64,000 nucleotides of DNA from Stercorarius parasiticus (lineage: Eukaryota; Chordata; Aves; Charadriiformes; Stercorariidae). Below, piece after piece: positions 1-14,879 of this stretch. The translations under genes and the position numbers were made by a program. The stretch is taken from NCBI GenBank assembly GCA_013396915.1, contig VWZL01001371.1, positions 605,234 through 669,233 of the forward strand. Direction: 5' to 3'. Numbering within the stretch: the first letter of the stretch is position 1; each line of letters opens with the position of its first letter. The notes beneath the pieces are model-generated. The model was not told the origin of the DNA and searched no databases. It saw nothing but the letters and a program-made list of their open reading frames with translations.

Positions 1-3000
1 CAGCTGTTACCTGCTGGAGACCGTCCTGCGTCTCAGAACGGACCCTGTGTTCAGCCCTGATTATGGTCTTCCCAAATACGCCCACTTCCCATAGAGATTA
101 GTATTTTAATTATATGTGCTGTTGCAGAGCCATGGTTTATGCCTCGGGGGCAGAGCTCAGCAGCCGTAGATCACGGCAGCTCCAGCGCCTTCGGTGCCCG
201 CTGCATGCCAGCGCCGCTCTTCCTTTGCTGTTTGTCTCGCTGGCTGTCAGCAGGAACCTCTCGCCTGAGACGCTTGTGTATCTTCTTTAGCACTCATCCT
301 CATCTGGGGAGGAAGAGCCTGCTGCTGTAGGACCAACACTCGCTCTTGTGGGCGCCGTTCCCCTGGCAGAGAGGAGAACTGCTGCGGGCAGCGCGGGGCG
401 GCTGCTGGGGGGGGAATCTGTGGTCTTTGGGCTACCAGCGTCTTGCGGAGTCCTTGGGGTGGTTTGGGGTCTTTTGCTAAACAGAAATCTGTAAATGAAG
501 CTTCCTTTGACAGTAAATATTGTCGTTCCTCTCAGGACAGGCAAGCCCTAAGCTGCAGGAATAAGCTGGAGGGAAAGCTCAGCTCCGTGCGGGCCCCCTT
601 CCTGGGGAAAAGCTGCGTTGTTTTTTTGAACCACGCTCCTCTGCTGCTTTAACACATTGTGTTTGTCACGTTTGTTTAATGTCTGCCTCTTATTTACTCA
701 GCAAAGATGTGAATTGTGACAGTTTTATAGCAGGGATTACCCAGCCTGTCTTGCTTGCTGGGCTGCAGGCAGCGACTGCAGCGTCTCTGCGGGTCCCGCT
801 GCCCGTCACCGCTGGCATCGCTCATCTGCTGCAGCTTGTGCTGACCACAGCTCCAGCCATCCCTCCCCATCCCGCTTCACGGCTGCAGCTTGGGGTGCAA
901 ACGCGTTACCAGACGGGGTGGGAGCCCCGCACATGCCACAGCACACCCCGAGACCCACGGCCTCAGCCCCACACCGTGCTTAAACTGCTGCTGCTCTCAC
1001 ATCGCCTGAGCCCTGGGTCGCCGTCTGCACCCCTCGCGGGAGGGCAGGGGCTGCAGGGTGGTCGGCGCCCAGGGTTTGAGCTCCTGGGGGTCTCCTGGCT
1101 GTGCCCAGGCCTGGATCCAGCACCAAAAAGGGCACTAATGAGTATCTCATTTTGATATTCCTGGCAAAAACAACTGTTCTCTCGTGGTCCGAGGGTGTTT
1201 ACCCGATGGCGTGCTGCTGGGCTGCGTTACCTACAAGTCAGAGGCGAACAGGGTCCAGCCCCGTGCGAGGTGCGAAAGACGGGCTGGGGCGCACCCTCTC
1301 CATTAACGCAGGAGTGCAGCTCCAGTCACACTTGATATATCAATATTAATAAGAAGAAATTCCTATCAGAGTTGATAATGATCTCCCACTAATCACAGGG
1401 AAATGTTAGTCTGTGGATTCTGAAGATAATTGTCTCTGTAATTAATGGTAGATCAGATACTGGTATTACTCTCCTTGTCCGATCGATTAGAGGAGGGATG
1501 TTACTTCCATGTAGATAGTGTGACAGGGAATTTATCCAAATTCCGCAAAGAAGAGAAAAACCTGCATAAGCCTTTCCTAGAGAGGGGCTCGTGTCTCACA
1601 AGGGGCTCGTGTGAAGCGCTGTGGAACTGTGGACCCCGGGGTGTTGTGGCCCCCGGGAGGATGCGGGTGCCACTGGTGTGGCCGGGGGACAGACCCCCAT
1701 CAGCCGTGTGGGCTCGGATCAGCGGGATCCCTCCTGTGGGGCAGAGCATCACGGCACAGCCGGAATTTAGTTACTTTTCTCCTCCAAGAAATACAGCATT
1801 GCTGACAGCAATCTTAACTTCCTGCACAGAGAAATGAAAAGAAAATGTTAATTGCACTAGTTGGGTTTCAGAATCATTTGTGTCTTCCTTCCACTGGCGA
1901 AGGGGCTCTGACTGCCTTATTATTTATCTAGCTATTGATTAGGAAATATTAAAAGTGAAGCTGACAGAACCAAAAATTGTTTTGTGGCACTAATTATCAT
2001 GAAAATAGCGCTCAGCGTATTTCTGCAAAAATGTTCAAGCCAACGTATTAAAACCTTAACGGTTGCAAATAAACCTGAAATTACAAATGGCCTGGGTTTA
2101 AATTAGGAAACACTGAGTCAGTGTAAATAGAGCTGGGGTTCCACTAAATCAGGAGAAATTAATGCAATTCGCTTTCATCTGGAAGAGAAAAAGCTTAAAA
2201 GAGAAGGAAGGAACTACCTAAGCCCCCACGCCCAGCACCAGCCAGGCCGTGTCTCCATCCCCTGCTCCGCGCTGGGCGGCAGAGTCGGTCCCCACAGGCT
2301 CTGTGCGCTGGCAGCCTTTGAGGGACGATCCTGTGTCTGTGTCCCTTTGAAATGCAGCAAAACACTTTGCTAAACACCTTCGTTTGCACTTAATTATTTG
2401 TTGTCCATGCGTCCAAAGCAGTTCTTGCTTTCATGGGATAGAGCGGTTTTTATCAAAAAAATCCAAGTATCGTTGGGGAAGCAACTTTTGCTTTGGTTTA
2501 GGCTCTGTGGAGTGACTTCCCATGAAATTACCATGGCCTCATAGGATGGTTTGTGCTGCTTTTTCCCGTGTCAGCCCAGCTGGGGGCTGCAGTCTGGAAC
2601 AGCAGAACTTCTGGCTGGTTCGTCCCTGTTCAACAGAAGCTTTAATGACCCGCAGCAGGCAGAAATTATTTTCTGCTGCAGCATCTAGGGCTAAGTGAGA
2701 CGAAATCCCTGCCTGGCGAGCTCTGCCCTGGTTCGGGCACTGGTGAGCGAGTGCTGGTGCCTCCGGCCCGCACCCAGAGCGAGAGTGGTCTTGGAGGCGA
2801 CGTGGCTGCCAGAAAGCCCCGACGGTGGGTGCTCGGCTCTGCCCGTCCTGCGGCAGGTTGGTGGCATCTCTGCTGCGTTGCCACGTGCGTGAGAAGTGGC
2901 GAGGTACCAGGGTACCTGCTCGTGCCGAGCACTGCGATGCTCTGGGTCGGTGTGTTCTGTGGGGCTGGCTCCCGAGACCGGTACAGATGGAAGTGAAGGT

Positions 3001-6000
3001 TACAAATGCAAAGAGTTCAGTGAAGGTGGGAAAGAGGGTGACAGCGTGGCTCTCAGCTTCACTGCTTGTCCCTGAGCCCGCGTGGCTGTTGGTCGCACCT
3101 CGCCAGCCCCCGCTGTCGGCGCTTCATGCCCAGACACACCCCCCGCGAATGCAGTATTGGGGAACTCGGCTTGGATTTCACCTGCCAGCCGCTGGCTGAA
3201 TGCGGCAGAATAAGGATTCACAAACCGTGTTTTCCCGTGACTTTACAGAGTTGAGCAGAGCTGCCCAGCTTCACGCAGCTCCTCAGAAGCGTACGCGGGG
3301 GCTCAGGGCCGCTCGCCCCGGCCGGGAGCGGAGCTGGAGGATGCTCAGCAGCGCTGGGCTCCCTCCTGCTTGAGGGCTTGTCTCCACCGACAGCTCCAGA
3401 GCTGGCAAAGCTCCTTCTCGGGTAAAGCATTTCTCACTCTGTTTACTTCTCCTGGTGTAATCTGTTACCAAATTCTGCCCCTTCCCCTCAGGCTGCAGAC
3501 AGTCGTTTTACATATGGTACGTGGCAACGCACAGGGATACTGTAAATGAACACAGTGACATTCTGGTGTAGATTAAAGTGAAAAATTGAAGTTACGTTCC
3601 TAGCTTCATTTCACTGCGGTACAATTCATTGGTGCCATCTGTCTTAGTCTTTTTTTAAATGGCAGCTCTTCTGGATTGATTGGCAAGTGAATAGATTTCC
3701 TGCCACAAAGTTTTGAGGTCAATCAATCACTTATGTGTATTAATTACGAAGATCTTGAAGTTGCAGTGTGCATTTTTTTTTTTTACTTCAATGAGCTACA
3801 CATACAGAGTTGCTTGGGCTTTTTAAACAGCTTATTTTTTTACCGCTGGTCAGAAGTCCGGGCTGACAGACACACAAAGGGGTTGGCATCTGCAGAGAGC
3901 ACAACGCGGGATTTCAGCAGAGCCCGCTGTCGGTGTGGGAGCGACGGCACAGAAAGACAGGTGCCTTTCTCCAGAGGAGGAGGGGACCCGGGTCTTCAGG
4001 CAATCAAAGGATTATAACCCCTTTTGCAAGAGTGGGGTATGTGCTGTGGAAGCGAGGAAGCCGTGCTCAGTCCCTGCCCCAAAGCCGCTGTTTCCCGCGT
4101 GGTGCCGTCCCTGCTGGATGCTGCCCAGGCTCCCCAGGAAATGGCAGTGCAATAAAGTGGCCTAATGTTCTGTACGGATTTGTAGTGTTGCTACGCACAG
4201 TTAAACAGATAATGTTTTTCACCCAGAGAAACCTGCATTTTTACAGTCAGAGCGATGATTCTTTATACACACAGTATTTTTCTATACGGAGTTGCTGACA
4301 CATGAAATAGAAAACAGGAGATAAGCCAGACTTTGCGTATATATGTATACATACATAAACTTTAGTTTGCATATCAGTTCAACTTTGTAAAGTGGTTGGA
4401 CCTTCTGTGCGCCAAAAGGGACAACTTAAGCAGGGACACGTTTGCGAGCACTTCCCTGGGTGTCGAATGTTTCCTGGGTTTTATACAGCACAAGCTGGTC
4501 AGTCATCGAAGTGTATCTCATGCAGCCTGGTCCTGCTGCCTGTCCTAGCGCTTGTTGGAGCCCCTCCTGCCTTTCCTCTGGGCTGCTGCTGGGCTTCTTC
4601 TGGGCTGCTGCTGGGCTTCAAGCACCCAACGTGCCATGCCGGAGCCTCCGCGTGGCAGTCGTGTCGCTGCCCTGGCGCAGGTTTCCAATAGCAGTTACTG
4701 TCGCTCACCCACCAGGGGAATCCGAGCGTAAGGTGCCTTTGGAGGGCTGGACACCCCCTTTCTGGGCTCTGTGAGCCAACACAGAGGCAGAAGGCTGCGG
4801 GTGCCCGCGGAGATGTGCCAGGGGAAGGGGGGGGAAGCGGGGGCTTTGCAGGGCTAAAGCCTGGGTGGGATGCTCCCTCGGCCGGGCCTGTGACAAAAGA
4901 CGCTTTCACATCATTTCTGGCTAGTTCAGATCCCGGTGGGTGGAGGGAAGGAAGCTTTTTGTAAGAGAAGGGTTAAAAAGAAACCGTTTTTAAATTGTCT
5001 GTTATAGGAATGGAATCTAACGACAATCTGATGGTGAGAAAATGTCTAACAACCTCTGCAGTGTTATAACAAGCATCAGAAAAGAAAGGATCTGGTTATT
5101 TTGGGAGATACAGCACTGGCTTAGCTAATCGCAACTTCTGCAAATGCTGAATGGCGTGAAATTTTTAAGCGCATTTTGGGTGATGTTTAAAATGCTTTAT
5201 TTTCCCCAGAATGGGGTATTAATGCTTTTGTAAATTCCCCCAGCTCCAGCTGCAGCAGGAAAGGTATTGTAATATCCGCCCTGGAAATGAGCATGGGCTA
5301 ATTAACACTTCTACTTAGCCTCAGACACAGTGGAGGCTTCCAAGATGAACTGCACATAGAAGAAAGCTAAATGCCTTCATACAGCAATTAGTGCTTTACT
5401 CATGCGCGGCTCCCGGCCGGTTCCGGCGCAGGAGGGCTCTGCAGGGTCCCAGTTCCGCACTGGGGGGACACCCCCATCCCCCATGGGAAACAGGGGGAAT
5501 CTCCCTGGGGATGGACCCCGGCCGTGCCCTGAGCGGCTCCTCCATCTCTGCCGCTTCTGCGTGAATATTGGCAGAACTTCGGCTCTGGTGGGGCACAGAG
5601 GGAACATCTCCCGTCCCGCAGGAGCTGCCGAGTGCCGATGCTGCTTCTAAGCACCCGCCTCAACCCGCCAGCAAAGGGGAACCTCGCAGCGCGAGCCCTG
5701 CACTGGCAGAGGGTGTGCCGTCTTCGCTGCGCGAGAGGGGGTTGTAAACGATGAAATTGCAATAATTTGTATGTGAAACAGCTCTTCCTTCGTCTATAAA
5801 TTTGGTCGAGCCGATTGAAATTCCCAGTCTCTTCTTGGGGGAATAGCTTGAAAGAAAACCCGAGGCTGCAGAGCCGCCTCTGCTTGTAGGTTTCTATTTA
5901 TCGCAAAATAATTTCCCACCGCTGTTTTCTAAACTGCTTTGACAGAAACAAAGCGGCAGGTCGGAGTGCTGGTTTCACTCGGCAGCAGCCGCGTGGAATT

Positions 6001-6944
6001 GCAGGTTTGACCTCATTTTATCCTCCGAGTATTTAGAGATTGCTTTCATGCCCAGGAACCATATGAGAAGAATATAGATTCCTTCCAGAGCACGTTGAAC
6101 TTGGAAACAATAAGTGACCTCTAAAGTTGAATTCTATAGCCACAAGAATAAAGGACTTCATTCTTTAGAAATGAAAGAAGCAGGTTTTATATCAACACAA
6201 GAAGAACAGCTGCTCAACTAAAAATAACCAATAAAGTGGAAATAGAAAAGCTGTTTCCAAATTATATCCTTTTGAAGAAATCATTATGCCATTTCTGTGA
6301 TTCCCTTATGCTTTCCGTATCTGCGTCGCTATCTAACAGCAGAGGCTACAGAAGTTAGGGGACGTGATAGTCTGTCGTGTTCTTCCTTTGCAAGCGCGTA
6401 CGGGCGGGGGGAAGCTGTGCCAGATCTGTTACTCGATTCAATACCAGGAAAAATGGGTAAATTTCCACTTAAATAATGTGCTGCCCAAAGGGCGTTTTCA
6501 CAGAAGAGGAGGGAAAGAACTAACCCAGTCGCTTCGGGCTGGTTATCTGCTGGAGCAGCTTTCCATGAGGGATGGCAATGAAAGCGCAGCCAAGTTGCTG
6601 AATCCCCCAGGTCTTTGCCCTCCCGTGCCTCTGGGATGTTGCCCCCGCTCCTGCCCGTGTCCCCTTTCCCCTGGCCCACGGGGGCTGCGGGCAGCGGGTG
6701 GTTGCCGACGTCCCTCTGCTCGGCGCTGCCAGCGGTGCAGCAGTACCGAGGTTTGTCCCTGCTGCCACTGGCGTGTCCTGCGTGCGGCTGGGGACCTGCT
6801 GCTGGCTCCCGGTGGCCCCCAGAGCAAACCAGCCTGTCCAAACAGACACCCATCGCTGCCGTGCCAAGCGGGGCTGCTCTGCGCGTGGGTGCTGCGTGGC
6901 TCCCACCGGGGGCAAAGGCGGCCCAGCACCCCGTCCGGCTGGAT
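1..6944. other. Gene-free interval with AT-rich islands
   Basis: No exon with protein similarity that I recognise on either strand. GC-rich stretches alternate with AT-rich islands at about 1330-1470, 1790-2200, 3480-3850, 4140-4400, 4930-5400 and 5750-6330. The islands contain repeated TAAT-type and AATTA-type words. A 12-base T run is at 3773-3784. Confidence 0.6.
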
Positions 6945-7330
6945 CCTGACAGTGCCCGACGGTGGGGAATCCACCGCTTCCCCGGGGAGATTATTCCAGT
7001 GGCCAGTTGTTCTCATTGTGAAAATTTTTACTCTTGTGTCCAATCGGAATCTCCCCTGGAGTAACTTGTACCCATTACCCCTCGTCCGTTCCATGGGATG
7101 CCTTGTAAAAAGGGAGTCTCCATCTCCGTTGCAGCCACCCTTTAAATACTGGAACGTGGTGACGAGGTCTCCCCTAAGCTTTCTTTTTCTCAGGGCTGAA
7201 CAAACCCAATTCTCTCAGCCTTTCCTCATGTGGCAGGTTTTCCTGTCCTTGGATCATCTTGGTGGCCCTTCTCTGGACCCTCTCCAGGCTGGCCACAGCT
7301 TTTTTTTGTGTAGTGGGGACCAGTATCAAA
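6945..7330 (-). mobile_element. CR1 LINE fragment, 5'-truncated, old
   Basis: Plus-strand text such as CTCAGCCTTTCCTCATG, TTGGTGGCCCTTCTCTGGA and AGGTCTCCCCTAAGC is the reverse complement of the 3' part of avian CR1. The fragment is diverged from the consensus I remember, and homology stops at about 7330, consistent with the usual 5' truncation. It lies in a gene-free interval. Boundaries are approximate. Confidence 0.85.
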
Positions 7331-10300
7331 AAGAAAGAGCAAAACCATCAACTTTAAAAACTTGAAAGCTCTTTTTTCTTGGCTCTCTACATAATACAGG
7401 CAAGAAACCCCAGAATAACCCAGCTGAAAGGCTTGCACCTGGAAAAAAAACATCTTTAGAGGCTTTGGGGAGTTTGAAGGCAGAATGGCTGGTGGGGTCC
7501 CAGGGCAGTGGGGTCCCCTCACCCCAGCAGCTCCGCGCCGGTGATGGTGTGTGTTAAAGCATTCCCTGCACAGAGAGGGAACGGTGCTTCAGCTCCCTTA
7601 CTCTGTCAGAAACTTTAATCAGGTGTCCCCAGACATCCTAATTAATTTGTTCTGAGTGGAAATAAATGTCTCTAGACTTCCTTTGTCATTTTCAATCTCT
7701 TTTCAACTCCCATCTGTTTCCTTCATGGTCTGTGAACTAAAAAAGAAAGGGGGGGAAAAATGGAAGGGAGTTGATTTGAATTTTCCTTATCGAATGCAGT
7801 TACCGTAGTTAGGCTCTGGGGATCTTGGAGAAAGGTTGCACACGCCTCTGCTGAAATATAAACAGCTGTGGGAAATGCCCTTTAACTGTAAATGTTGCAT
7901 GGAAGCCATTAATAATCTGGAGTTTCATTAGATACTGCCAGATGTTAACTCCAACGCTCGGTGAGAGTAGCTGGAGGTCACCACCCGGCTGCGTGCCCAG
8001 CGGTGCTGGGGCCGGCTCCTCTCCCGGCAGTGCCTGGCGTGGGCGAGGGGACTGTCACTGTGCCCGGGTCCCCTTCCTCCCGCAGCCAGGAGGGGTGAGG
8101 GGGACAGCCTGTCCCTGGCTGTCACCCGGGGCACCAGCGCTCGCCTTCTGCCTTGGAGCCGTGCCCTGGCTGCTGCTCTGCCTGGTGCCAGGACATGGCA
8201 CGAACGGGGTGCCTGCGAGGGCTGGGGATGCTCTCTTCCTCCTCCTCCTCCCGTGGAGAGCGCCGGTGTCCTGCGTTGTTCCAGGAGCAGCCGCTGCCCT
8301 CAACCCTGTCTCCGGGCAAGGCGGGGAGCAGGGGGCGAGGGGCGGCTGCGGAGCCATCCCTGCCACCTCTCGCTGCCGGTGACATCTGGAGCGGGGTCCC
8401 CGCTGCTTGCAGGGTGGTAGAACAACTCTTTTGGAACCGCTGTGGGACAGTGATTGTTATTTTGAAGACCTTGTTACAGAAAGATTAATTTCTGTTACTG
8501 ATCTCTGTTTCAAGCTGAGCAGTTAAACGCACCGGCAGGAGCTGGGCAGTGATTAATTGTCCCGGAGCTTTGATTCGAAGAAAGCAAAAACTCACCAAAG
8601 CTAATTTTAAAGAGTAGAAATCCTTTTCTAGCGCGAGACAGGTGATTATTCAGCTGAAACCAGACACTTAGAGCCAGCTGGGAGGAGGTCTCAGGAGAAA
8701 CCTTTCCTGGTGCCCAGAGCAAGGAGAGCTGCAAGTGAGGTCCTGGGTTTTGTGCCCAGCTCCCCTCATGCCAGTGCCACCCAGGACACCCCACTCGGTG
8801 CCCCCACCCGGCCCCAGGACCCTGCCGGGGTGAACTGTTCCCTGGCTGGGGATCGTCTGAGACAACTGGCACCAGTGATGGGTGATGGATGGCAGGTTGG
8901 TGGGTACCGGGGAGCTGCAAACGCCGCTGCCCCGTGCTGCCTCTCCTTGAAAGCCTCCCCCAAGGCGTTGGAGCTGTGGGAAGTGCCAGCTCTTGCAATC
9001 GGGATCTGGGGAAAGGCAGCCCAGTGCTGCAAGGCACTGGAAAAGCCAATTACACGCCTTTCCCTGGGAGACTCTGTTAATACCCAGGAAAAATTAAATC
9101 TGTTCAGGTCCTGGAAGCTCAAGTTCACCTCTGATGCCATCGCCACCAGCGTTTTCTGCTCTGGAGATCACACATTAGAGGAGCTCCTCTGGTGACGGGC
9201 ACCGGCCGCCTCCGCTCCCCAGCCCGTCCCTCCCAGCAGCCCAGTGGGTGACAATCCGTTGTCACCCCCCGGCAGCAGCCACATGTGGGCCTCGGAGGTG
9301 GGCGCAGGGCACGAGGCAGGGTGGGGGCAACATCCCGGCTCTGCGGCATGGAGGTCTTTTTCCTCCTCTGCTGAGAACAGTCAGGTATCGTACGGACAAG
9401 ACACTTCAGTTGGGGAATGCGCAGGACGTTATACCTAGCAGCTGATTTTCATAGCTTTTTCTATATGGTGCATTAGTGGAGTAACAAACCCTATTACAGT
9501 TTAATAAACCTTATTTCAGACTGAACAGCCTTGTTTCAGGGCTGGCTCATGTTCAAACAAGTGGCACAGCCGGCTCAGCTGCTCGCTCAAGAAGCTGGAA
9601 AGTGACCTGAAAGCAAAAAAGAGAACCATAAACAGAGCAAAAAGCTCTTGCAAAGCAGGACTGCCAAGGCTTGGGCTTTCTGGAGCCTTCCTCTTCCCCC
9701 TGGGCAGGAGCACGACCCCACAGACGGAGCTGGGGCCAGCCCAGCAGGGACCTCAGGGCTGTGGGGACGGGCACCGCAGGATCGGGGCACCAGCCCCGGG
9801 GCTGCTCCTGGAGCCTGGCAGGTCCCAGCTGGACCGTGTGGTGCCAGCACCCTCGGTAGCGGCGGGACGAGCTGCTCCCCTTGGAGCCAGGGAGATGCCA
9901 TGACACCGGGGAGCTCCATCCCCGTGCCCACGCCTGCAGGGGTTTGGGCAGCACGCACCAGGGGGTGACGGCTGCGGGGGCGGCTGGGGATGGAGTGAGA
10001 GGGGCAGCCTGGCCACCCGGCTGCTTCTGCTCACCGTGACCTTCTGTGTTGCTTTTATTCCTGGCAAAATGAATTTACTCTCCATGTAATTATAGAAAGA
10101 AAACAGTTTTGACCTCGGCTTCATACTTTTCAGCTTAATGTGTATAATTGCTTTGCCAGCCATTTATTACTGTCAACATTTCCAGTCAGGGGCAGTGGGG
10201 AGCAGCAGAGGGAGGGCATGGGGGACGGAGAGGTTGGAGGTGTGCAATAATAAAAAGCTGTTTACAATTGCATATTAATAATGGATACGGGCCCGGACTG

Positions 10301-13300
10301 AAGAGACACCCTGCTGTCCTCAGGCCCCAAAGGCTCGCGGTGGGGCAGGGGAGATAAACGCGGGCAGTCACAGGGTGCGGAGGGGCTGCTGGTGGCCGTG
10401 GCAGTGTTCCTGCAAGCCCTGCCCTGGCTCCCTGGCCACTGTCCCCAAATCCCCAGACTCCGAGAGGCACCGCCTGTGCCGACAGGTTGGGCAAACCTGC
10501 GACTGGCCTGAAACCACCCCCGTTTAGCAGCCGGCGGCAGCGTGCGAGACGTTGGCCGTGCTGGCAGGGACATGGGGCTGAACAGCGATTGCCCGGCAGT
10601 GTCCTCCCGTGCAGACGTCCCGGGGGGAGATACGCAGCGGAGTCAAGGCTGCGTTTGCGCTCGCGGCTGGTGGTGGGATGCTGCGTAACGAAGCCCTTTA
10701 AGAGACGAGATGCAATTGCCCTTGGCTCCAAAAAAATATTGTCCTGTGGAAGAGGGGGTTGTGTCCTGGCTGGTGCAAAGCCAGCGCCCGCGAGAGCCGC
10801 CCATGCCCTGGGCAGCCGGGAGCTCCACAGCACCGGGGACCAACGTGGGGCTGCAGCCCCCGCCCTTGGGCTGCCTGCTGTAAGCTCCTCTCCGTACAGA
10901 GGTGCTGTGAGGCCAGTATGTCCAAGGCTAATGAGTTATCGATCAGCAGATAATAGCAGTAGCTTTATTTCTAATGACTGGATTGCTTATTGATCATGTT
11001 GACATGCAGGGGGTGGGAGGACCAAACGTACCCTTGTATAATTAACACTGTCTGGGCATCGCAGCGCTCGCATCTGCAAAGGTGTGCGATGGGAGAGGAG
11101 CCTGTGCCCAGGTAAATCCATCTGGGTTTAGGCGCCGTTAACAATGAAAGAAAAACCAACTGCTTAAGGTAATCCCGGTAACCGGGGAGAGGGCAGAGAG
11201 GAAAGGGGGAACTCCCTGCAACAAACAGGTGAAGCCTGGAAATTCCCCAGTCCTGCAGCGCTCGGCACCGCTGCGAGCCCCCAAGGGCCGAGGTGGGAAC
11301 CAGACGCTGCTCAGCGCTCCCTGCTCTTGCCAGGGGTTGCAAAGTACAACAGAGCTTTGCTCCTGGTCCTGCTGCACCAGGGGATGGATGAAAATTGGCC
11401 GGGTAGAAGAAACAAGGGCTAAATACTGCCTGATAGTACAAAGCGTTATAGGGAAATAGATTTTTTTCAAGTTATTACCTACCCTTTGTCCTTTAACCCT
11501 GAGAGGCACACAGACATCTAAGCTGTCGTTAGAATTTGCATTTCAAAGTAATATATGCAAAAATAGTCACACAATTCGGCCTTTGCAATATTAGCAGATT
11601 AAAACAAATCGACTCTGGGTCCTTAGCATTTTTATCAAATTTATTCCACCTTCCAACTCCCCAGCGCGGGAGGGAGGGGAAGAATATCCTGAGCTGAGCC
11701 CTGCTTGGGGACAACCGGGACACGTGCCCTTTGGGACAGTGTCTTCGTGCGGGACGGGTGACGGTGAAAGGGAGCAGCACTGGAGATGGCAGCGGCTGCT
11801 GTGGGCAGGGGTTCCTCCCTCCCGCGTTGCTCTGCAGAGTCCGGCACATCGCAGGGCCCACAGTCACTGGTGCAGCCCTGACACCCCGGTCCTGCCCCGG
11901 GCCCACGCTCGCCCTCCCACCCCGCGCTGTCCCCAGCCCCGCAGCTCCCCTCCGCCGCTGTTTTGGCGCATGGCGCTGAGCTGTCTCCCTGCCACCGGCG
12001 CTGCGCGTAGGACGTGTCGCTTCCTTATCTGCAGCACCCGAGAGCAGCTGCTGAGCCCTTCCTAATGGCAGCTGCATTCAGAGGAGGATATTCCCTATTT
12101 GTCTGTGGATAAGCCTTGAAGCGTGGAGGGGAATGGCAAGTGGCAATCGCTCAGGACTGTCAGTTCAGCTCTTCCAGCACTGCGGCGCGTTGCCTTACCG
12201 ACAGCCACCTGCTCTGGGCATGGCCAGTCCATCCCCGCGGCTCGGACCCGCACGGCAGGCTCCTTCCATGGCTTCTGCAGCCACCGGCTCTTCTAAGCCT
12301 GGCCCCCAAAGCTGCTGCCAGCCTGAACACCCCAACACGGCCCTGCCTGCTCGAGCACCAGGGCTTAGCAAGGACGGCCGTTAGTGTACGGGCCGCAGCC
12401 CTCTGGTACAAGCCAAATTGAAAATACACAGAGCAGTTTGCAGCAGAGTTACCCTTTATACCGTCTGCCTTATTTCTTGCTTCCACCTTGCCTTCTCCAT
12501 CACAGCAGGGCTGAAAATCAGCTTCTAAGCAGGGTCGTGCATCCCAGTCTGCATACAAATCCTCAGGCTGGGCTACGTGAGGCATTTCCCAGCCTACGTG
12601 ATCACATCCCCTCCAATTAATGCCTGCCCTTAGCCTAACCCGCAGTGCAGAGCAGCCTGCCTGCAAGTTTCAGCCGAGCGGTGCTGCGTGGTCAGACCCT
12701 CGCGCGGGGAGGAAGAGGAGGGAGCGCTGAACGAGCCCTTCCCTGGGCAGTGCTGCCGCAGGGAGCCTTGTGCCAAGCGAACGAAGCGCCCAGCGCTGTC
12801 GGGTGTGTGCATCTGAACGCACTGCTTGGGTTGTGCTAATCCCAGCTGGAACCAAGCCCCAGGAACTGAGGAAGAAGCTCTGGCATCTGCAGGGCTGCAC
12901 GCTGCCGGTGGCCCAAGAGCTCTGACGCAGACCAGACACAAGCTGCGCAGGACGCGTCTCTGGCAATCCTTATCAGCACCGAGTTCATTCAGAAAAAATA
13001 CAGTTCAGTTGCTCACGATCACTGCAGAGTAAACCACACACCCAGTGTTTAATAATTCAAGAGCTGAGAAAAATAACCATAAATATTTAAAGCCTCTGGA
13101 GCTGTGATGCTTTTGGAATGGTGGTAGCACTTCACCCCTTTGCTTCGCCATCGCTCCCTTTCTCTCCTCCAACCTGCTCTCTGACCGCGGCTTTTACCTC
13201 ACGCAGCAAGAGGAGGCACCGCTGTGCCCAGCCCTGTGCACCGGAGAGCATTTCTCTTTTGCATTAAGAAACTGAATTACATCTGAAATGGTTTGAGACC

Positions 13301-14869
13301 TAAGGTTTCAGCAAGGATAATGGGTTTTCATTCTGCAGGGATGCAGGCTGTACGTAAATGGTCTTTCCTGTGTTGTAACGCAGGGCCAGCACTAGGGCAG
13401 GGCTCTGCTGTTCCCTCTCCCGTGGATCTGGTGCACAATGTGCTACACTGGATCTGCCCGGTCTGCCGCGAGTGGGCATTCCCAGGCACCTGTGAAGGTC
13501 CCGCGGCCTCCCTCCCTCCATCCCTGCCTCCAGGCTTTGCCCATCAGCCTGTGGGTCCACCCCCCAGCCAGGGTAAACCTCAGTACAGTCTTTTTTTTGT
13601 CACTGTCTTAACAGTGACATGCAGTGGCAGCACCATGCAATGGTGGTTTGGGAGAACAATACCATGGCAAACAAGGACAGCATGAGTTATTGTCACGAAG
13701 ATACCAAGATGGCAAAAAGAATATTCAGTTTTTTTACATTGTAAAACAGACAAAATGGCCGTTAGCCTGCAAGGGACACTGGGCTACTCCTACACTGCCC
13801 TTTCCAGCAGGGCCCGGGGGAACAATGCCGTGGAAAACCCCTCTGCTCTGGGGGAAGTTCAACGTGTGGGTGCAGGCCTGTGTTTCCCGGTTCTCAAAAA
13901 TGGTTGTATCAAATGTACATAAGGTTTGGGAAAACAGCAGCTTTGGTACAAAGGGTCGCCAGCCCTTGGCTGCAGCGGGAGATGGGAATCTCCTGTCCCT
14001 GTCCCTCAGGCTCCAGCCTGAGCCAGCGTCAGCGTGGCTGCCGACACTCACGCTTGCCCTGCTGCCGTCCCCATGGCCAGTGGCACGGCCAGGCCCTGAT
14101 GTGCACCCCCAGGGACCGGCGAATACCGCTGGGAACAGGAACGGAGCTGGGCAGGGCTGTGGAAGGTTGAGGAGAAAGACCCGGGAAGTGGAACAGCAGC
14201 GCTGCTCGGGATCTCGGCGGTGAGGTGACCTTCATCACTGTGACTCCGTCAGTCAGCTTGACAGGCCGGACTGATTGGGTTTGCGGGTGAAGCAGGAACT
14301 CCCAGGCTGACATTTCTAAGGGACTCGCAGCTGAACAAGTGCTGGCAGCTGCGAAGAGCAACCCCGGTCTCGGCAGCAGTGCCCGGCGCCGCAGGATCTC
14401 CCACCGCGGGCAGCTCTGGTGCCACAGGATCTCCCACCGCGGGCACAGCTGGGCAGCACCGGGGCACAAGGAGGAGCACGGGCAAGAGAGATTAATTCTC
14501 TTCTGCGGTGTGGGCTGTGCGAGGATAAATGGGGACAAACTTGCTTCTCAGTCAGAATTCCCCCTGCGTGTACACAGAAAGTGTCTCATGTCCTCACTTC
14601 GCGGGTGAATACGGTCCCGTCAGTGCAAACCTTGAAATGTCAGTGGTTTCTGAAATCTTTGCCGTCCCCTGGTGAAAGAGAAGCCTGAGCTACTGACTGG
14701 AAAGCACACAGGAGACGACCCGAGATGTGTTTGGAAACAGAGGAAATTAATTGGCTTTAAGATGGGGAAATAAGTCTGCTAAAAGGGTACAGCACAAAGC
14801 GAAACCGTGGGGCACAAAACCTCTGCTCAAGCAACAACAACTCACTGTTCAGTGAGAAGTTTCTTCCTC
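7331..14869. other. Gene-free interval
   Basis: No recognisable gene. AT-rich islands lie near 7600-7950, 8440-8650, 10050-10290 and 12950-13110. The remainder is GC-rich with long chance open frames on both strands. Confidence 0.6.
14393..14446. repeat. Short tandem duplication, 33-bp period
   Basis: AGGATCTCCCACCGCGGGCA occurs at 14393 and again at 14426. Two copies only. Confidence 0.85.
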
Positions 14870-14879
14870 TCATCAGGTC

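Noticed and set aside
6364..7365. A 333-codon open frame on the plus strand
   Set aside because: Its second half is antisense CR1 LINE and the first half has no recognisable domain; the frame is a by-product of GC-rich and repeat sequence.
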